From positions 1 to 64,000 of IMG/VR virus record IMGVR_UViG_3300010400_000005: a stretch of 64,000 nucleotides of DNA. One strand, given 5' to 3'. This DNA comes from a virus. Positions within the stretch are counted from its first letter, which is position 1. Every line of letters begins with the position of its first letter. Under the pieces are notes generated by a model, which saw only the letters and a program-made list of their open reading frames with translations, had not been told where the DNA came from and searched no databases. Positions 16,387 to 25,855 of this stretch are shown piece by piece. The translations under genes and the position numbers were made by a program.

Positions 16387-18421
16387 TTTTTTCTTAATTA
16401 TTTTATTTACAACATATACTAAGGCTGCACCAGTTCTTACTAATGTAAGCGCAGTAAGAGTATCTGATGTGACAGCAGGTATTAGTTTAACTACAAATAC
16501 AACTAGTTTCTGCTCTGTTGTTTATGGATTAACTACTTCGTATGGCGCACAAACAATTATTGTTCCTACGCATTTTTTTAATGAGCACTTTATAACTTTA
16601 TATGGGTTAGTTCCAAACTCTCTATATCATTATAAAGTTACATGTACAGATGCAAGTACTACTTCTACAACTGATATTGATAGAACTTTTACTACGCAAG
16701 CAGTTGCTACAGTTCCAAGATTACCAATTCCATTAGATCCGAATTTGCCGAATTTATCTGGAGCAACTGTTAAAACAGTTAGAACTAGTGGTGGAAATTA
16801 TACCTTAGATCAGTTACAAACTGCTATAAATGATGCAATTGCTTCCAGTGGAAACAGAATTATAGATGTTGAGGCTGGACAAGTCATATCTGGTAATTTT
16901 ACTATTGGTGTAAAGGTAGATAATTCCTGTATACAGATAAGAAGCTCTAATTATAATAACTTAAGAATAGGAAAGAGAGTAACTCCAACAGATGTTGCGA
17001 ATTTGGTTAGAATTAGAAGTAATAATATAGCAGATCCAGCATTAGCAGTATTTAGAACCGTTGGAGCTAGTAGGTGTACAATTTTTACTGGGATCGAAAT
17101 AACTATAGATCCCTCTATAATTGCTGACGCTCCAGGCGGAACTAGTCAAACTAAACTAGTAATGCTTGGAACAGCAGCAGAAACTTCTCAATCTCAACTT
17201 CCTTCTAATTTTAGATTTGATAGATGTTGGATTCATGGAATTGATCTTAAGAATACAAAAAGAGGTATTTATGTAAATGCAGAAAAAACTGTATTTATTG
17301 ATTCAACTATAGAAAGATTTCAAGATACAAACGGAGATTCTCAAGCAATCTTAATTGGAACTGCTAAGCAATTATTAGTTTGGAATTGTTATGTAAATGG
17401 TGCTGGAGAAAATGTTTTATCTGGTGGTGTTGATCAAACAATAACTGGTTATGCGACTTCTGATTTAGAATTTAGATATTCAGACTTTCCATGGTTATTA
17501 AAGTGGAAATCTAATGATCCTTCTTGGGATGGTAAAGATTGGGTCACTAAGAATAATTTTGAAATAAAAAAAGGTGAAGCAGTTTTAATATTTGCCTGTA
17601 ATTTTGGTCCTTGGTGGGAATCTGAACAAACTGGTGGAACTATTAGTTTTAAAACATCTAATGATGATCCTAATCCAATTGTAATTGCTAAGGATATTTT
17701 AGTTTACCTATCTAGATTTAGAAATGTTGGTGCAGGAATAGTAATTAATGGTTCTAATAATACACTAGAAGAATCTACTGATCATACTAGAAGAATATCT
17801 TTTCTATATGATTTATTTGAAATAGATGGAATTACATTTAATAATGAAGATAGTGGAAATCCTTCCAGTGGAAATATGTCACTTATTTTAACATCATATC
17901 AAGGCGGAGTAAAACATTATCCAGATGATTTTTCAATAGAGCATTGTACATTTGTTAATTCTCGTGGTGGAAATAGAGTAATACACCTATTTGATACTCC
18001 AGCAACAGGAACTTCTTTAGGAAATGGATTTATATTTAGAAATAATATTCTTACATATAATATATTCGGCATAAAAGCTGATGGAACTGCTGAAGGAACA
18101 GCTTCTTTAAATGTTGCTACTGATAGTGCAACTAGAACTTGGAGTAAGAATTTAATTAATGGAAGTTCTACAAACTATCCAACTGATAATACTTATGTTT
18201 CATCAGCAACAGATATTCAGTTTGTTGATTTTAACAATGGATTTTCTGGTGGAAACTTCAAACTAAGAGCTACAAGTCCTGGGAAAAATGCAGCAAGTGA
18301 TGGAACTGATATGGGATATGATAAGGATAGATTAGATAGAGCTATCTCTGGTACAATAAGTGGAAGTTGGTTAGGAAGTATAAGTCAATGTAATTGGAAT
18401 ACAGATCCTGTGTGTAACTAA
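16361..18421 (+). CDS. exported beta-helix protein, possible spike or depolymerase
   Basis: 686 residues from ATG 16361; this start is preferred because it gives a signal peptide (MKLREVLISFFLIILFTTYTK, then AAP) and follows GGAAGTACATGGT. Residues about 25-112 look like a fibronectin III/purple acid phosphatase N-terminal type domain (LYGLVPNSLYHYKVTC). Residues about 150-620 have the repeating Val/Ile/Asn pattern of a right-handed beta-helix, as in pectate lyase-like folds and phage tailspikes. No catalytic residues can be assigned by eye. It could cut a surface polysaccharide, either on the virion or outside the infected cell. Confidence 0.65.
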   Translation: MKLREVLISFFLIILFTTYTKAAPVLTNVSAVRVSDVTAGISLTTNTTSFCSVVYGLTTSYGAQTIIVPTHFFNEHFITLYGLVPNSLYHYKVTCTDASTTSTTDIDRTFTTQAVATVPRLPIPLDPNLPNLSGATVKTVRTSGGNYTLDQLQTAINDAIASSGNRIIDVEAGQVISGNFTIGVKVDNSCIQIRSSNYNNLRIGKRVTPTDVANLVRIRSNNIADPALAVFRTVGASRCTIFTGIEITIDPSIIADAPGGTSQTKLVMLGTAAETSQSQLPSNFRFDRCWIHGIDLKNTKRGIYVNAEKTVFIDSTIERFQDTNGDSQAILIGTAKQLLVWNCYVNGAGENVLSGGVDQTITGYATSDLEFRYSDFPWLLKWKSNDPSWDGKDWVTKNNFEIKKGEAVLIFACNFGPWWESEQTGGTISFKTSNDDPNPIVIAKDILVYLSRFRNVGAGIVINGSNNTLEESTDHTRRISFLYDLFEIDGITFNNEDSGNPSSGNMSLILTSYQGGVKHYPDDFSIEHCTFVNSRGGNRVIHLFDTPATGTSLGNGFIFRNNILTYNIFGIKADGTAEGTASLNVATDSATRTWSKNLINGSSTNYPTDNTYVSSATDIQFVDFNNGFSGGNFKLRATSPGKNAASDGTDMGYDKDRLDRAISGTISGSWLGSISQCNWNTDPVCN

Positions 18422-19776
18422 TGACCTCTCCAAAATTCCAACATACAACTAGGGCAGCTTTTAAGGATCAGTTCTTTAAAAGAGTTGGAGATTTATCTAA
18501 AAGATTTTGGACTGATGATGAAGCCAATTTATTACTAAAGGAAGCTCTGCATACATTTGGCGCAATTGGGCATATTTGGAGAAATCAAATAGAAATTAAA
18601 ACAATTGCTGGACAGAGTTTTTATGATATAACAACTGATTTGTTTGCTGAGCAAGAGCTAACCTCATTCAATTTAGATTATCAATTTATTCTAGATTGTA
18701 TTAATTTTCATCTAATAGAAAGTATTGGCACAGGAAGTCCAATAAGTGAAATTACAAGTTTAGATGAAATATTAAAATTTGCTCGTAATCGCGTGAATCA
18801 ATTTCAATTTCAAACAGGTCTTATATTGAGTAAGAAGTTATTCAATATGAATCCTCCTAATGATAATAAAGTAGTAATAGACGACGAAGTGTTAGATGTA
18901 GTAAGAGCAGCTTATGTTAATCTAGATGAACTTACAAATCCTGATGAAATATTTCCATTAGGTAGAGAAGATGAAAGTAATGTAGGATATTTTAATAGAA
19001 ATGCATTTAATGAAACTGTAGAAGTTCCTGAATTTTATACAGCAGTTCTTGGTAATTTAAATACTATAAAAATCTATCCACTTCCAGCGAATCTTGGCAA
19101 GTTAGAGATTATATCAGTAAATGGAATTCCTTCTACTACAACACTAGCTTTAGATACTAAAATAGGAATTCCTGATAACTTAGTTTCTTATATAAAATGG
19201 GGAGTTTTGGCAGATATTTATTCAAAAGATGGAATTGCTTACAATCCTTCAATGTCTGCTTATTGTGAAGAAAGATGGAGTGAGGGATTAATTGTTGGTA
19301 AGAATTATACTTCAGTATTAGAAGCTAAATTAAATGGGCTTCCATTACTTATAGATTCTATAGTAAGCGCTGATAACAATCAATATGGATGGCAAAATAA
19401 TATAGATCAACCATCTTTATTACTATCTGCTGGATATAACTTATTTGCAGTTAATTGTATTCCCGATGATATTTACTCAATATTAATGTTTGCAGTTACT
19501 AATGCTTATATCCCAATTGATGATGATGATTTCATAGATGTTAAGATGGAATATATAGAGCCATTATTAGATTATTGTATTCACTTGGCGAGTATAAAAA
19601 ATGGCGCTGAAGCAGTACAAATAACAACCGACGAGAGAAATAATTTTATAAGAACAGGAATTAAAAACAATCTTAGACTTATGAAGAATGGATATTCAGT
19701 AGAAACTATGTTTAAACGAACAAAAAGACAAGAGGAAGATAATTCTATTAGGGTTAAAGAAGAAATGGTTGTGTAA
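18421..19776 (+). CDS. second connector/adaptor-like tail protein
   Basis: 451 residues, with ATG overlapping the previous TAA by one base. The N-terminus (FKDQFFKRVGDLSKRFWTDDEANLLLKEALHTFGAIGHIWRN has the adaptor pattern) is followed by a beta part and two helical segments. The build resembles the protein at 7860, and the gene directly precedes a nozzle-like protein, as with tail tubular A/B pairs. The role in the tail is inferred from that pairing. Confidence 0.5.
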   Translation: MTSPKFQHTTRAAFKDQFFKRVGDLSKRFWTDDEANLLLKEALHTFGAIGHIWRNQIEIKTIAGQSFYDITTDLFAEQELTSFNLDYQFILDCINFHLIESIGTGSPISEITSLDEILKFARNRVNQFQFQTGLILSKKLFNMNPPNDNKVVIDDEVLDVVRAAYVNLDELTNPDEIFPLGREDESNVGYFNRNAFNETVEVPEFYTAVLGNLNTIKIYPLPANLGKLEIISVNGIPSTTTLALDTKIGIPDNLVSYIKWGVLADIYSKDGIAYNPSMSAYCEERWSEGLIVGKNYTSVLEAKLNGLPLLIDSIVSADNNQYGWQNNIDQPSLLLSAGYNLFAVNCIPDDIYSILMFAVTNAYIPIDDDDFIDVKMEYIEPLLDYCIHLASIKNGAEAVQITTDERNNFIRTGIKNNLRLMKNGYSVETMFKRTKRQEEDNSIRVKEEMVV

Positions 19777-22700
19777 TGGCAGATCACAAATATCACTCAC
19801 AAAAAATGCTATGTTCAGGAATGGTACTTGGAGTGGTTTCTGACTTAGTGCCACAGAACAAGTTTAGATTTCTGCAAAATATCCGTGTTGACGTAGAGGG
19901 TGAATTTAAGTCTAGACCAAAGGTTTTTCCATTTCTAAGTTTAAATCCAGCGTTGCCTCAAGTTCCTCATACCATTAAAACTATTGTAAACAAGATAACT
20001 GGAGAAATTAATAGAATTATTGGAGTTGATACAGAAATATATACAGGGAGTGGAGATCCATTAAATCAAAAAGTTGGCGGATTTTCTAATGATCCTTTAA
20101 GCATTGTCGATTTTCGTCCAGAAGAGGCTACAGAAGCTTATGCTTATATTGCTGATAGTCTGAAGATGTGTAAGATTTCTGTTAGTAATATTCTATCAGA
20201 TATAGGAATTAATGCGCCGACAAAAGCACTTTCATTTGCTATTTCCAAACCATTTAGGAAAATAATAGACAATATAACAACAGCAGATGTTGCTGATTGG
20301 GATGATTTAATTGGCAGCGCAGCAACTCCAATTGTTGAAGATAGAATAGATGATACTATAACTGCAATCTTATATGACGATGTTGCTCCTTGTTTCGCCT
20401 CTGTAGTTACTGATGTTCCACCAACTTTACAAACTGGTGCAATTGTTATAATTGATGGAAGCGATGAGCTTATTGTAGAGGAAATTATTCCAGCTAGTTT
20501 ATTAAGTGGAGTTGCTACTATTGAATCTATAAGTTACGATAGTGGAACTAGTGGATTATGCACTATCGTCCTATCAACTTCTGACGTTTCTCTTAGAAGA
20601 AACTCTATCTTATTATTAAATGGAACAGAATATGTGAGAGTGCAAGAAGTTACTAGAAATATAAATAATCTTCCATCAGTTAGAGTTTCTACAGTTGGCA
20701 CATTTGCAGTTGGAAATACGGTAGTAGGTGCAGCTTCTTTGAGAGTATTTGCAACAGTTGGAACTTATGCTGCTGCTGATACTATATTTGCAGAAGGATT
20801 AATTACTTCTGTAGGAGCAGCAGGAATTTCAGCTATAACTAACACGATCGATGTTGATCTAACAAATGCTGATGGACAACCTTTAAAGAATACAGATTAT
20901 TTACACTGTTCATTAAAAGTGAGTAATCCTGCTGTATTAACAGAAATTCAGATTCAGTTAGATTGTGATTCAGCAGTTCCTTTTAATAATTATTTTTATT
21001 ACCCAATAACCCCTAATTATTTTACAAGTTCGGCAGCACAGGAAACCTCTACACTTTCTGCAATTCAACAAACTGTACAAAGAGAAGAACTTATTAATAA
21101 ACTATTAAGATTAGGAGATCAAGAATCATCTGGCGGATTTAGCACTAGACAAGATTTAGGACTAGATCCAATTGTTGATTATTTAGATACGACTTCTCCT
21201 ATTGGTCAAACAGGCTTAGGTGAACAACAGTGGATTGAACTTTATATTAAATTAGGAGATTTAAAACGTGTAGGAACTGATGCTTCTAGGACAAAGAAAG
21301 ATATTAAAGCTATTCGTTTATCTATTAATTGTGCAGCAGCAATTGATGTTGGATTAGACTCAATTTGGGTAGGTGGTGGAAGTGATTTAGAATCTACTAG
21401 AGGAACTTCCAGTTTAATTCCATACAATTATATATGGCGAGTAAGAGATCCGCGAACAAAAGCTATTTCCAATTGGAGTCCTCCTTTAAGAGAAGCAATT
21501 TCTACCTCTAGAAATTCTATAGCACTAACTCCAGTTGATGCAAATACTGATTTCTCTACAGATTTTGTAATAGATATTGCGCGATTTGGTGGATCTTTAA
21601 AAGATTATAGAATTATTGGAACTGTAAAAAACGATGGATCTTCATTTATAGATACTGTATCTGATTTTGTAGCTGCACTAAATGAACCTGCTGGAAGAAG
21701 ATTAAAAGGAGATCAAATTGGAGATGAAGAAGTATTTGATTTTTATAAACCATTTGCTTTTTTAGATACGCCAAAATTAGGAATTTGTAGCGTTATTGGA
21801 ACTAAGTTTACTTGGATCAGTGGAGATCAATTGAATATTTCATATCCTCGTGGAGTGCAAATTTTAATTGATGGAATATTAAATAGATTCTATACGAATC
21901 CCACAGATGTTTCTCATGTTGAACTTGAAAAAGATATGGGAAGCTTATCTAATGTAAACTTTGAAATTAAAGCTCCCTTATTGACAGGTCAACCTTTACC
22001 AATTATATTTGGCCCATTTGGAGAAGGTAATTCAGGACTATTCATATTTGGAGTTGGAAATAAGAAAGCTGCTGGCACAGTTTATTGGTTAGATGGAAAT
22101 TCTCCTGATACACAAAGTGATATTAACTTTCTAGAAATAACTTCTCCTAGTGAAGTTTTACTAACTGGAGTTATGTATGATGGATATGGATTTTTATTTT
22201 CTAATAAGCGCAGCTTCATGTTAATTCCAACTTTTCAGTCTGGTGCTCTTGGCTTTATTGCTAGAGAAAATGCTGGTTCTAGGGGAGTATTTAGTAGATG
22301 GTCAATTTGTGTAGGAAGAGATGCAATTTATTATTTAACAGATAATGCTGATGGAATTGTAAAATCTGCTGGAACTGGAATTCCTCAATATATTACTAAT
22401 GGAAGTTTATATAATTTATTTCCTCATAATGGTGTTGATCCTTTACCAGTTGGCATATCAACAGGGACTGATGGAATTGTTATTCAGCCACCAGATTTTT
22501 CTATTCCAGAAGCAATTAGATTTTTTCATATAAGAGACTATTTATTCTTTAGATTTATAGATTTATCAGGCAATCATATCTGTTTAGTTTATGATGAGAA
22601 GATGAATGATTGGATTTCTTATGATACTTATGCAGATGATAAAATGAACGTTGTTTATACTGAAGAAATAGAATCTTCATCTGATGTTTTAGTAGGAATT

Positions 22701-23705
22701 GAGAGTGGGGTTGGAAAATTCTCAGATGGACTAACTGCAAGAGAAAATGATATTAAATCAATAATAGTTCCTTTCTCTGCTGATCAGGGAGATTCTAGAA
22801 TTTTAAAGTTATATGATGAAATTGTGTTTGATGTTAATTTAGGAATTGGTGGATTAGATTATTCTATATTCTACGATAATGGATTAGCTGGCGAAATTCC
22901 TGCCAATCTTCCAATTGGATCTTTGAGAAGAGAAAAAATTGCTAAGGTTATCAACAGTGGGGATGGAAGATTAGGAAGAAATATAAGCTGTAGAACAGAA
23001 TGGACGCTTGCTAGCAATGTTAGATTATATGAGCAACAGTTTTATTTTCTACCAAGAGCAGATCAAACCAATGATAGATTCTCTGATGTAGAAGATGCTG
23101 GTGTTTTTGGTGATAAGTTCTGGCAAGGTGTTGTTATAGATGCTGATACTTTTGGAGTTGATAAAGAACTTATATTTAAAGATGAAGATGGAAATGTCCG
23201 AGCTACTATAGTTATTAATCACATTGGCAAATCTACTAAATCATATCCATTTGAAACTCCGTGGATTTCTCATAGAATTATAAGAACTTCTGATGATAAT
23301 ACAGAATGGGTACATTATCAGAGTGAGTATAAATTTGATGTTGAGCCTGAATTAGGAAAAGTTTGGGAAACTCAAGAAACATCACATGGAATTCCTGGGT
23401 TTAAGGTGATTGAACGAATTGGAATTGTGGCTAGAACAACTTCTTTAGCTACTTTAAAAATATTTTACGATGACGCTATAGAAGAATATGAACTTGAAGA
23501 TACTAATGGAGATAAAAGGAAGCAGTTCTTTTTCGTAAGGGCAAGAAAGGGAAAATTATTAAAATATAGAATAGAAGCAGAGGAAGATTTTCGTATTTAT
23601 ATGAATGACTTAGAAGTTTGGATTAGGCAATACAATATGCCAAGCTTTTATTCGCCACTTAAACCATTTGGTGATAGAGATTCGCAGACAGGAGCTACTA
23701 TATAA
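19776..23705 (+). CDS. tail nozzle/tubular B-like protein
   Basis: 1309 residues, beta-rich. The opening (CSGMVLGVVSDLVPQNKF, then FLQNIRVDVEGEFKSRP) is typical of podovirus tail nozzle or stabilisation proteins, which form the distal tube through which DNA leaves. Long beta-propeller-like stretches (about 730-960; for example LFIFGVGNKKAAGTVYWLDG and GFLFSNKRSFMLIP) follow, as in this family. The start overlaps the previous stop by one base and the stop overlaps the next start likewise, giving translational coupling with both neighbours. It is longer than T7-type versions, so extra domains are likely. Confidence 0.65.
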   Translation: MADHKYHSQKMLCSGMVLGVVSDLVPQNKFRFLQNIRVDVEGEFKSRPKVFPFLSLNPALPQVPHTIKTIVNKITGEINRIIGVDTEIYTGSGDPLNQKVGGFSNDPLSIVDFRPEEATEAYAYIADSLKMCKISVSNILSDIGINAPTKALSFAISKPFRKIIDNITTADVADWDDLIGSAATPIVEDRIDDTITAILYDDVAPCFASVVTDVPPTLQTGAIVIIDGSDELIVEEIIPASLLSGVATIESISYDSGTSGLCTIVLSTSDVSLRRNSILLLNGTEYVRVQEVTRNINNLPSVRVSTVGTFAVGNTVVGAASLRVFATVGTYAAADTIFAEGLITSVGAAGISAITNTIDVDLTNADGQPLKNTDYLHCSLKVSNPAVLTEIQIQLDCDSAVPFNNYFYYPITPNYFTSSAAQETSTLSAIQQTVQREELINKLLRLGDQESSGGFSTRQDLGLDPIVDYLDTTSPIGQTGLGEQQWIELYIKLGDLKRVGTDASRTKKDIKAIRLSINCAAAIDVGLDSIWVGGGSDLESTRGTSSLIPYNYIWRVRDPRTKAISNWSPPLREAISTSRNSIALTPVDANTDFSTDFVIDIARFGGSLKDYRIIGTVKNDGSSFIDTVSDFVAALNEPAGRRLKGDQIGDEEVFDFYKPFAFLDTPKLGICSVIGTKFTWISGDQLNISYPRGVQILIDGILNRFYTNPTDVSHVELEKDMGSLSNVNFEIKAPLLTGQPLPIIFGPFGEGNSGLFIFGVGNKKAAGTVYWLDGNSPDTQSDINFLEITSPSEVLLTGVMYDGYGFLFSNKRSFMLIPTFQSGALGFIARENAGSRGVFSRWSICVGRDAIYYLTDNADGIVKSAGTGIPQYITNGSLYNLFPHNGVDPLPVGISTGTDGIVIQPPDFSIPEAIRFFHIRDYLFFRFIDLSGNHICLVYDEKMNDWISYDTYADDKMNVVYTEEIESSSDVLVGIESGVGKFSDGLTARENDIKSIIVPFSADQGDSRILKLYDEIVFDVNLGIGGLDYSIFYDNGLAGEIPANLPIGSLRREKIAKVINSGDGRLGRNISCRTEWTLASNVRLYEQQFYFLPRADQTNDRFSDVEDAGVFGDKFWQGVVIDADTFGVDKELIFKDEDGNVRATIVINHIGKSTKSYPFETPWISHRIIRTSDDNTEWVHYQSEYKFDVEPELGKVWETQETSHGIPGFKVIERIGIVARTTSLATLKIFYDDAIEEYELEDTNGDKRKQFFFVRARKGKLLKYRIEAEEDFRIYMNDLEVWIRQYNMPSFYSPLKPFGDRDSQTGATI

Positions 23706-24055
23706 TGAGCACTAAAAATGTAACAGTTGCTTTAGCAGATTGGACTAAACTTTCTACCTTAATTGCAGCAGCTTTACTTGCTGATGATAAGCCTAATTTT
23801 CCTACAGTTTGTCAGAAATTAGAGATTATTTCTCCAGAATCAAATGCTGATGGAACTAGAGTTGATATATCAACTGATCCAGTGGATTTCGATATTGCAT
23901 ATAGATTACTTAAAGAAGAAAAGCAACCTTTTGAAAGTCCTTTAAGAAGTAATAATATTTCTACTATGGACAAATGGATTAGAATAGTAGATGGATCTAC
24001 AGAGGCTGGAATAGTAACTGCTGGAACTGCTAGAATTATTCTCAACTTTGCATAA
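23705..24055 (+). CDS. hypothetical tail protein
   Basis: 116 residues, not recognised, coupled to the nozzle gene by a one-base TAATG overlap. A short helical start is followed by beta segments (KWIRIVDGSTEAGIVTAGTARIILNFA). A structural tail role is inferred from coupling. Confidence 0.6.
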   Translation: MSTKNVTVALADWTKLSTLIAAALLADDKPNFPTVCQKLEIISPESNADGTRVDISTDPVDFDIAYRLLKEEKQPFESPLRSNNISTMDKWIRIVDGSTEAGIVTAGTARIILNFA

Positions 24056-24060
24056 TTAAT

Positions 24061-24678
24061 ATGCCAAAGAATGAATTATTTGACGAAGTAAAGGATTATC
24101 TTCCACAATTACGTGGTAGAGTAGATCCAGAAGTTGATAAAATTTTATATATTGCTTTTCTAAGGATATATGAATACGTAAATGCTAAAACAAGAAAGAT
24201 ATCTGAAGCATCTGTTAAGGAAATAGAAACTAGAACGCAAGAAGTTGTAACTCAAACAACACAACTTGTTAATAATTTCGTAACTAAGTTAATAACAAAT
24301 AAGGGACAAGGAAATAACCCATTAGAGCAGTTAGGTATAGGAACTGTAACTTCTGTTTCTGCAACTGGTAATGCTTTATTTTCAATTAGTGGAAGTCCGA
24401 TTACTGAAAGTGGAACTTTTACCTTTACATTATCTACTCAAGCAGCGAATAGAGTTTTTGCAGGCCCAACTTCAGGTGGAGCAGCTACTCCTACTTTTAG
24501 AACTTTAGTTAAAGAAGATATTAATATCCCATTTAAACTAACAACCTCAACTGCTGCTGATCCTACTGTTGCTGATTATGCTAATGATACTTGGGGGATT
24601 CATCGTAATACTTTAAGTGGAGATATTTTCATTGTCTTTAATGACGCAGGAACTATCAAAAAACTATTACTTGTTTAG
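24061..24678 (+). CDS. short tail-fibre-like protein
   Basis: 205 residues. An N-terminal helical half (residues 1-85, possible virion anchor and coiled coil, ETRTQEVVTQTTQLVNNF) is followed by a fibre-type beta segment (GTVTSVSATGNALFSISGSPITESGTFTFTLS) and a tail (NDTWGIHRNTLSGDIFIVFND) common in phage fibres. It lacks a signal peptide, unlike the fibres at 9411-18421, and so is the better candidate for the fibre actually carried by the virion. No terminator is visible after it. Confidence 0.65.
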   Translation: MPKNELFDEVKDYLPQLRGRVDPEVDKILYIAFLRIYEYVNAKTRKISEASVKEIETRTQEVVTQTTQLVNNFVTKLITNKGQGNNPLEQLGIGTVTSVSATGNALFSISGSPITESGTFTFTLSTQAANRVFAGPTSGGAATPTFRTLVKEDINIPFKLTTSTAADPTVADYANDTWGIHRNTLSGDIFIVFNDAGTIKKLLLV

Positions 24679-24691
24679 CCTGTTTCTATAT

Positions 24692-24721
24692 TTGACAGCT
24701 TATAGCGATATATGCTAAGCT
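24692..24721 (+). promoter_or_regulatory. sigma70-like promoter with extended -10
   Basis: TTGACA at 24692-24697, an 18-base spacer, then TAAGCT at 24716-24721 preceded by TGC. It lies in the 127-base gap before the ejection module. The leader contains TTATGGTCTAGT (24780-24791), identical to that behind the promoter at 3544, and a CCATA/TATGG pairing around it. Confidence 0.55.
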
Positions 24722-24805
24722 GCTAGGGTGGAGGGTGGGAATAGATTAATATATACAAACAGTGTGCCATACCGAATTGTTATGGTCTAGTTAATCAATT
24801 ATCGT

Positions 24806-25207
24806 ATGTCAAGCATACAATACGAATTTTTTACTGGCGAAGAAGCAAACTTATTAGAATTACATAAGTTAGATGAAAGTATAAGAGTTCCTTGGCCGCC
24901 AACTTCTCACATTTTATATGCTATTAATGAAAATAAAGATATAATTGGCCGAATGGGCTTACTACAACTTCCTCATATAGAAGGAACTTGGATTAGGGAA
25001 GATTATAGAAATGGAACTATTGCTGTTAGAATGATTTCTAAAGTAGAAAACTTATTAGTAGAAAACGATAGAACAGCAGCCTTTGCTTTTATACAAACTA
25101 AAGATGAAGATATCCAAAATTATATGGAACGTCTTGGTTATATAGAGCTCCCACTTAAAGTTTATGTAAAAGCATTAATTGATGATAAGAAACAGAAAGT
25201 AGCTTAA
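24806..25207 (+). CDS. GNAT-like acetyltransferase-fold protein
   Basis: 133 residues. The order of segments (ENKDIIGRMGLL, then WIREDYRNGTIAVRMISKVENLL, then AFAFIQTKDEDIQNYMERLGYIELPLKVYVK) follows a small GNAT fold: beta hairpin, helix after the acetyl-CoA strand, and a C-terminal strand. The canonical Q/RxxGxG/A loop is not clear (R-D-Y-R-N-G-T-I), so it may be inactive or use another substrate. GNAT-like genes recur beside ejection proteins in podoviruses. Confidence 0.55.
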   Translation: MSSIQYEFFTGEEANLLELHKLDESIRVPWPPTSHILYAINENKDIIGRMGLLQLPHIEGTWIREDYRNGTIAVRMISKVENLLVENDRTAAFAFIQTKDEDIQNYMERLGYIELPLKVYVKALIDDKKQKVA

Positions 25208-25209
25208 TT

Positions 25210-25842
25210 ATGCCAGTTGTTCCTTTTATCCCATTAATTGCTGGTGCTGTTGGTGGAACTATATTAGGAAGAAGAACATCTTCTCCATCGTCAACTAGTC
25301 AATCAGTTTTAGACTCACAACAGCAAGAATTAATCGATATTCAAAAGAAATTAGCTGAATATGGAATTCCCGCTGGTAAAGCAAATTTTGAAAAAGCAGG
25401 GTCAGCTTATGACACTTCTTTAGATTTTTACAAGAAAATTTTAACTGGTTCTAATGAAGATTTGCTTAGTTTAATAAATGCTGATGAGTATACAAAATCA
25501 GCAGATGAAGCACAAGCAACTGCTTATAGTTTAGCTGGAAGAAGTGGAAATAGGGCAGCTACATTAGCTGGAGTTGAAGAAAGCAGAGCAGGAAATTTAA
25601 ATAGGATACTTACTCAATTAAGAGCTAGTGCGCCCGGAGAAATTTCTAGTATTGGTCAAGCAATTGCAAATATGGGAGCACAACAATTATCTGCTGGTGC
25701 TGGTGGGCTTTCATCTGCCTCTAATTCTTTGTTTGGACTTTCTCAACTAAAACAACAAGATGCAGATAGACGAGCACAACTTATAGGATCGATTATAGGA
25801 ACTGGCGGAACTATTCTTGGAGCTGTTTTAGGTAGCAAATAA
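25210..25842 (+). CDS. internal virion (ejection) protein, small
   Basis: 210 residues with Gly/Ala-rich hydrophobic segments at both ends (IPLIAGAVGGTILG near 7-20; LIGSIIGTGGTILGAVLGS at the C-terminus) around an Ala-rich helical centre. This resembles small podovirus ejection proteins that enter the host membrane during DNA delivery. It starts two bases after the GNAT gene and precedes two larger candidate ejection proteins. Confidence 0.6.
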   Translation: MPVVPFIPLIAGAVGGTILGRRTSSPSSTSQSVLDSQQQELIDIQKKLAEYGIPAGKANFEKAGSAYDTSLDFYKKILTGSNEDLLSLINADEYTKSADEAQATAYSLAGRSGNRAATLAGVEESRAGNLNRILTQLRASAPGEISSIGQAIANMGAQQLSAGAGGLSSASNSLFGLSQLKQQDADRRAQLIGSIIGTGGTILGAVLGSK

Positions 25843-25855
25843 ATAGGAGATTAAA

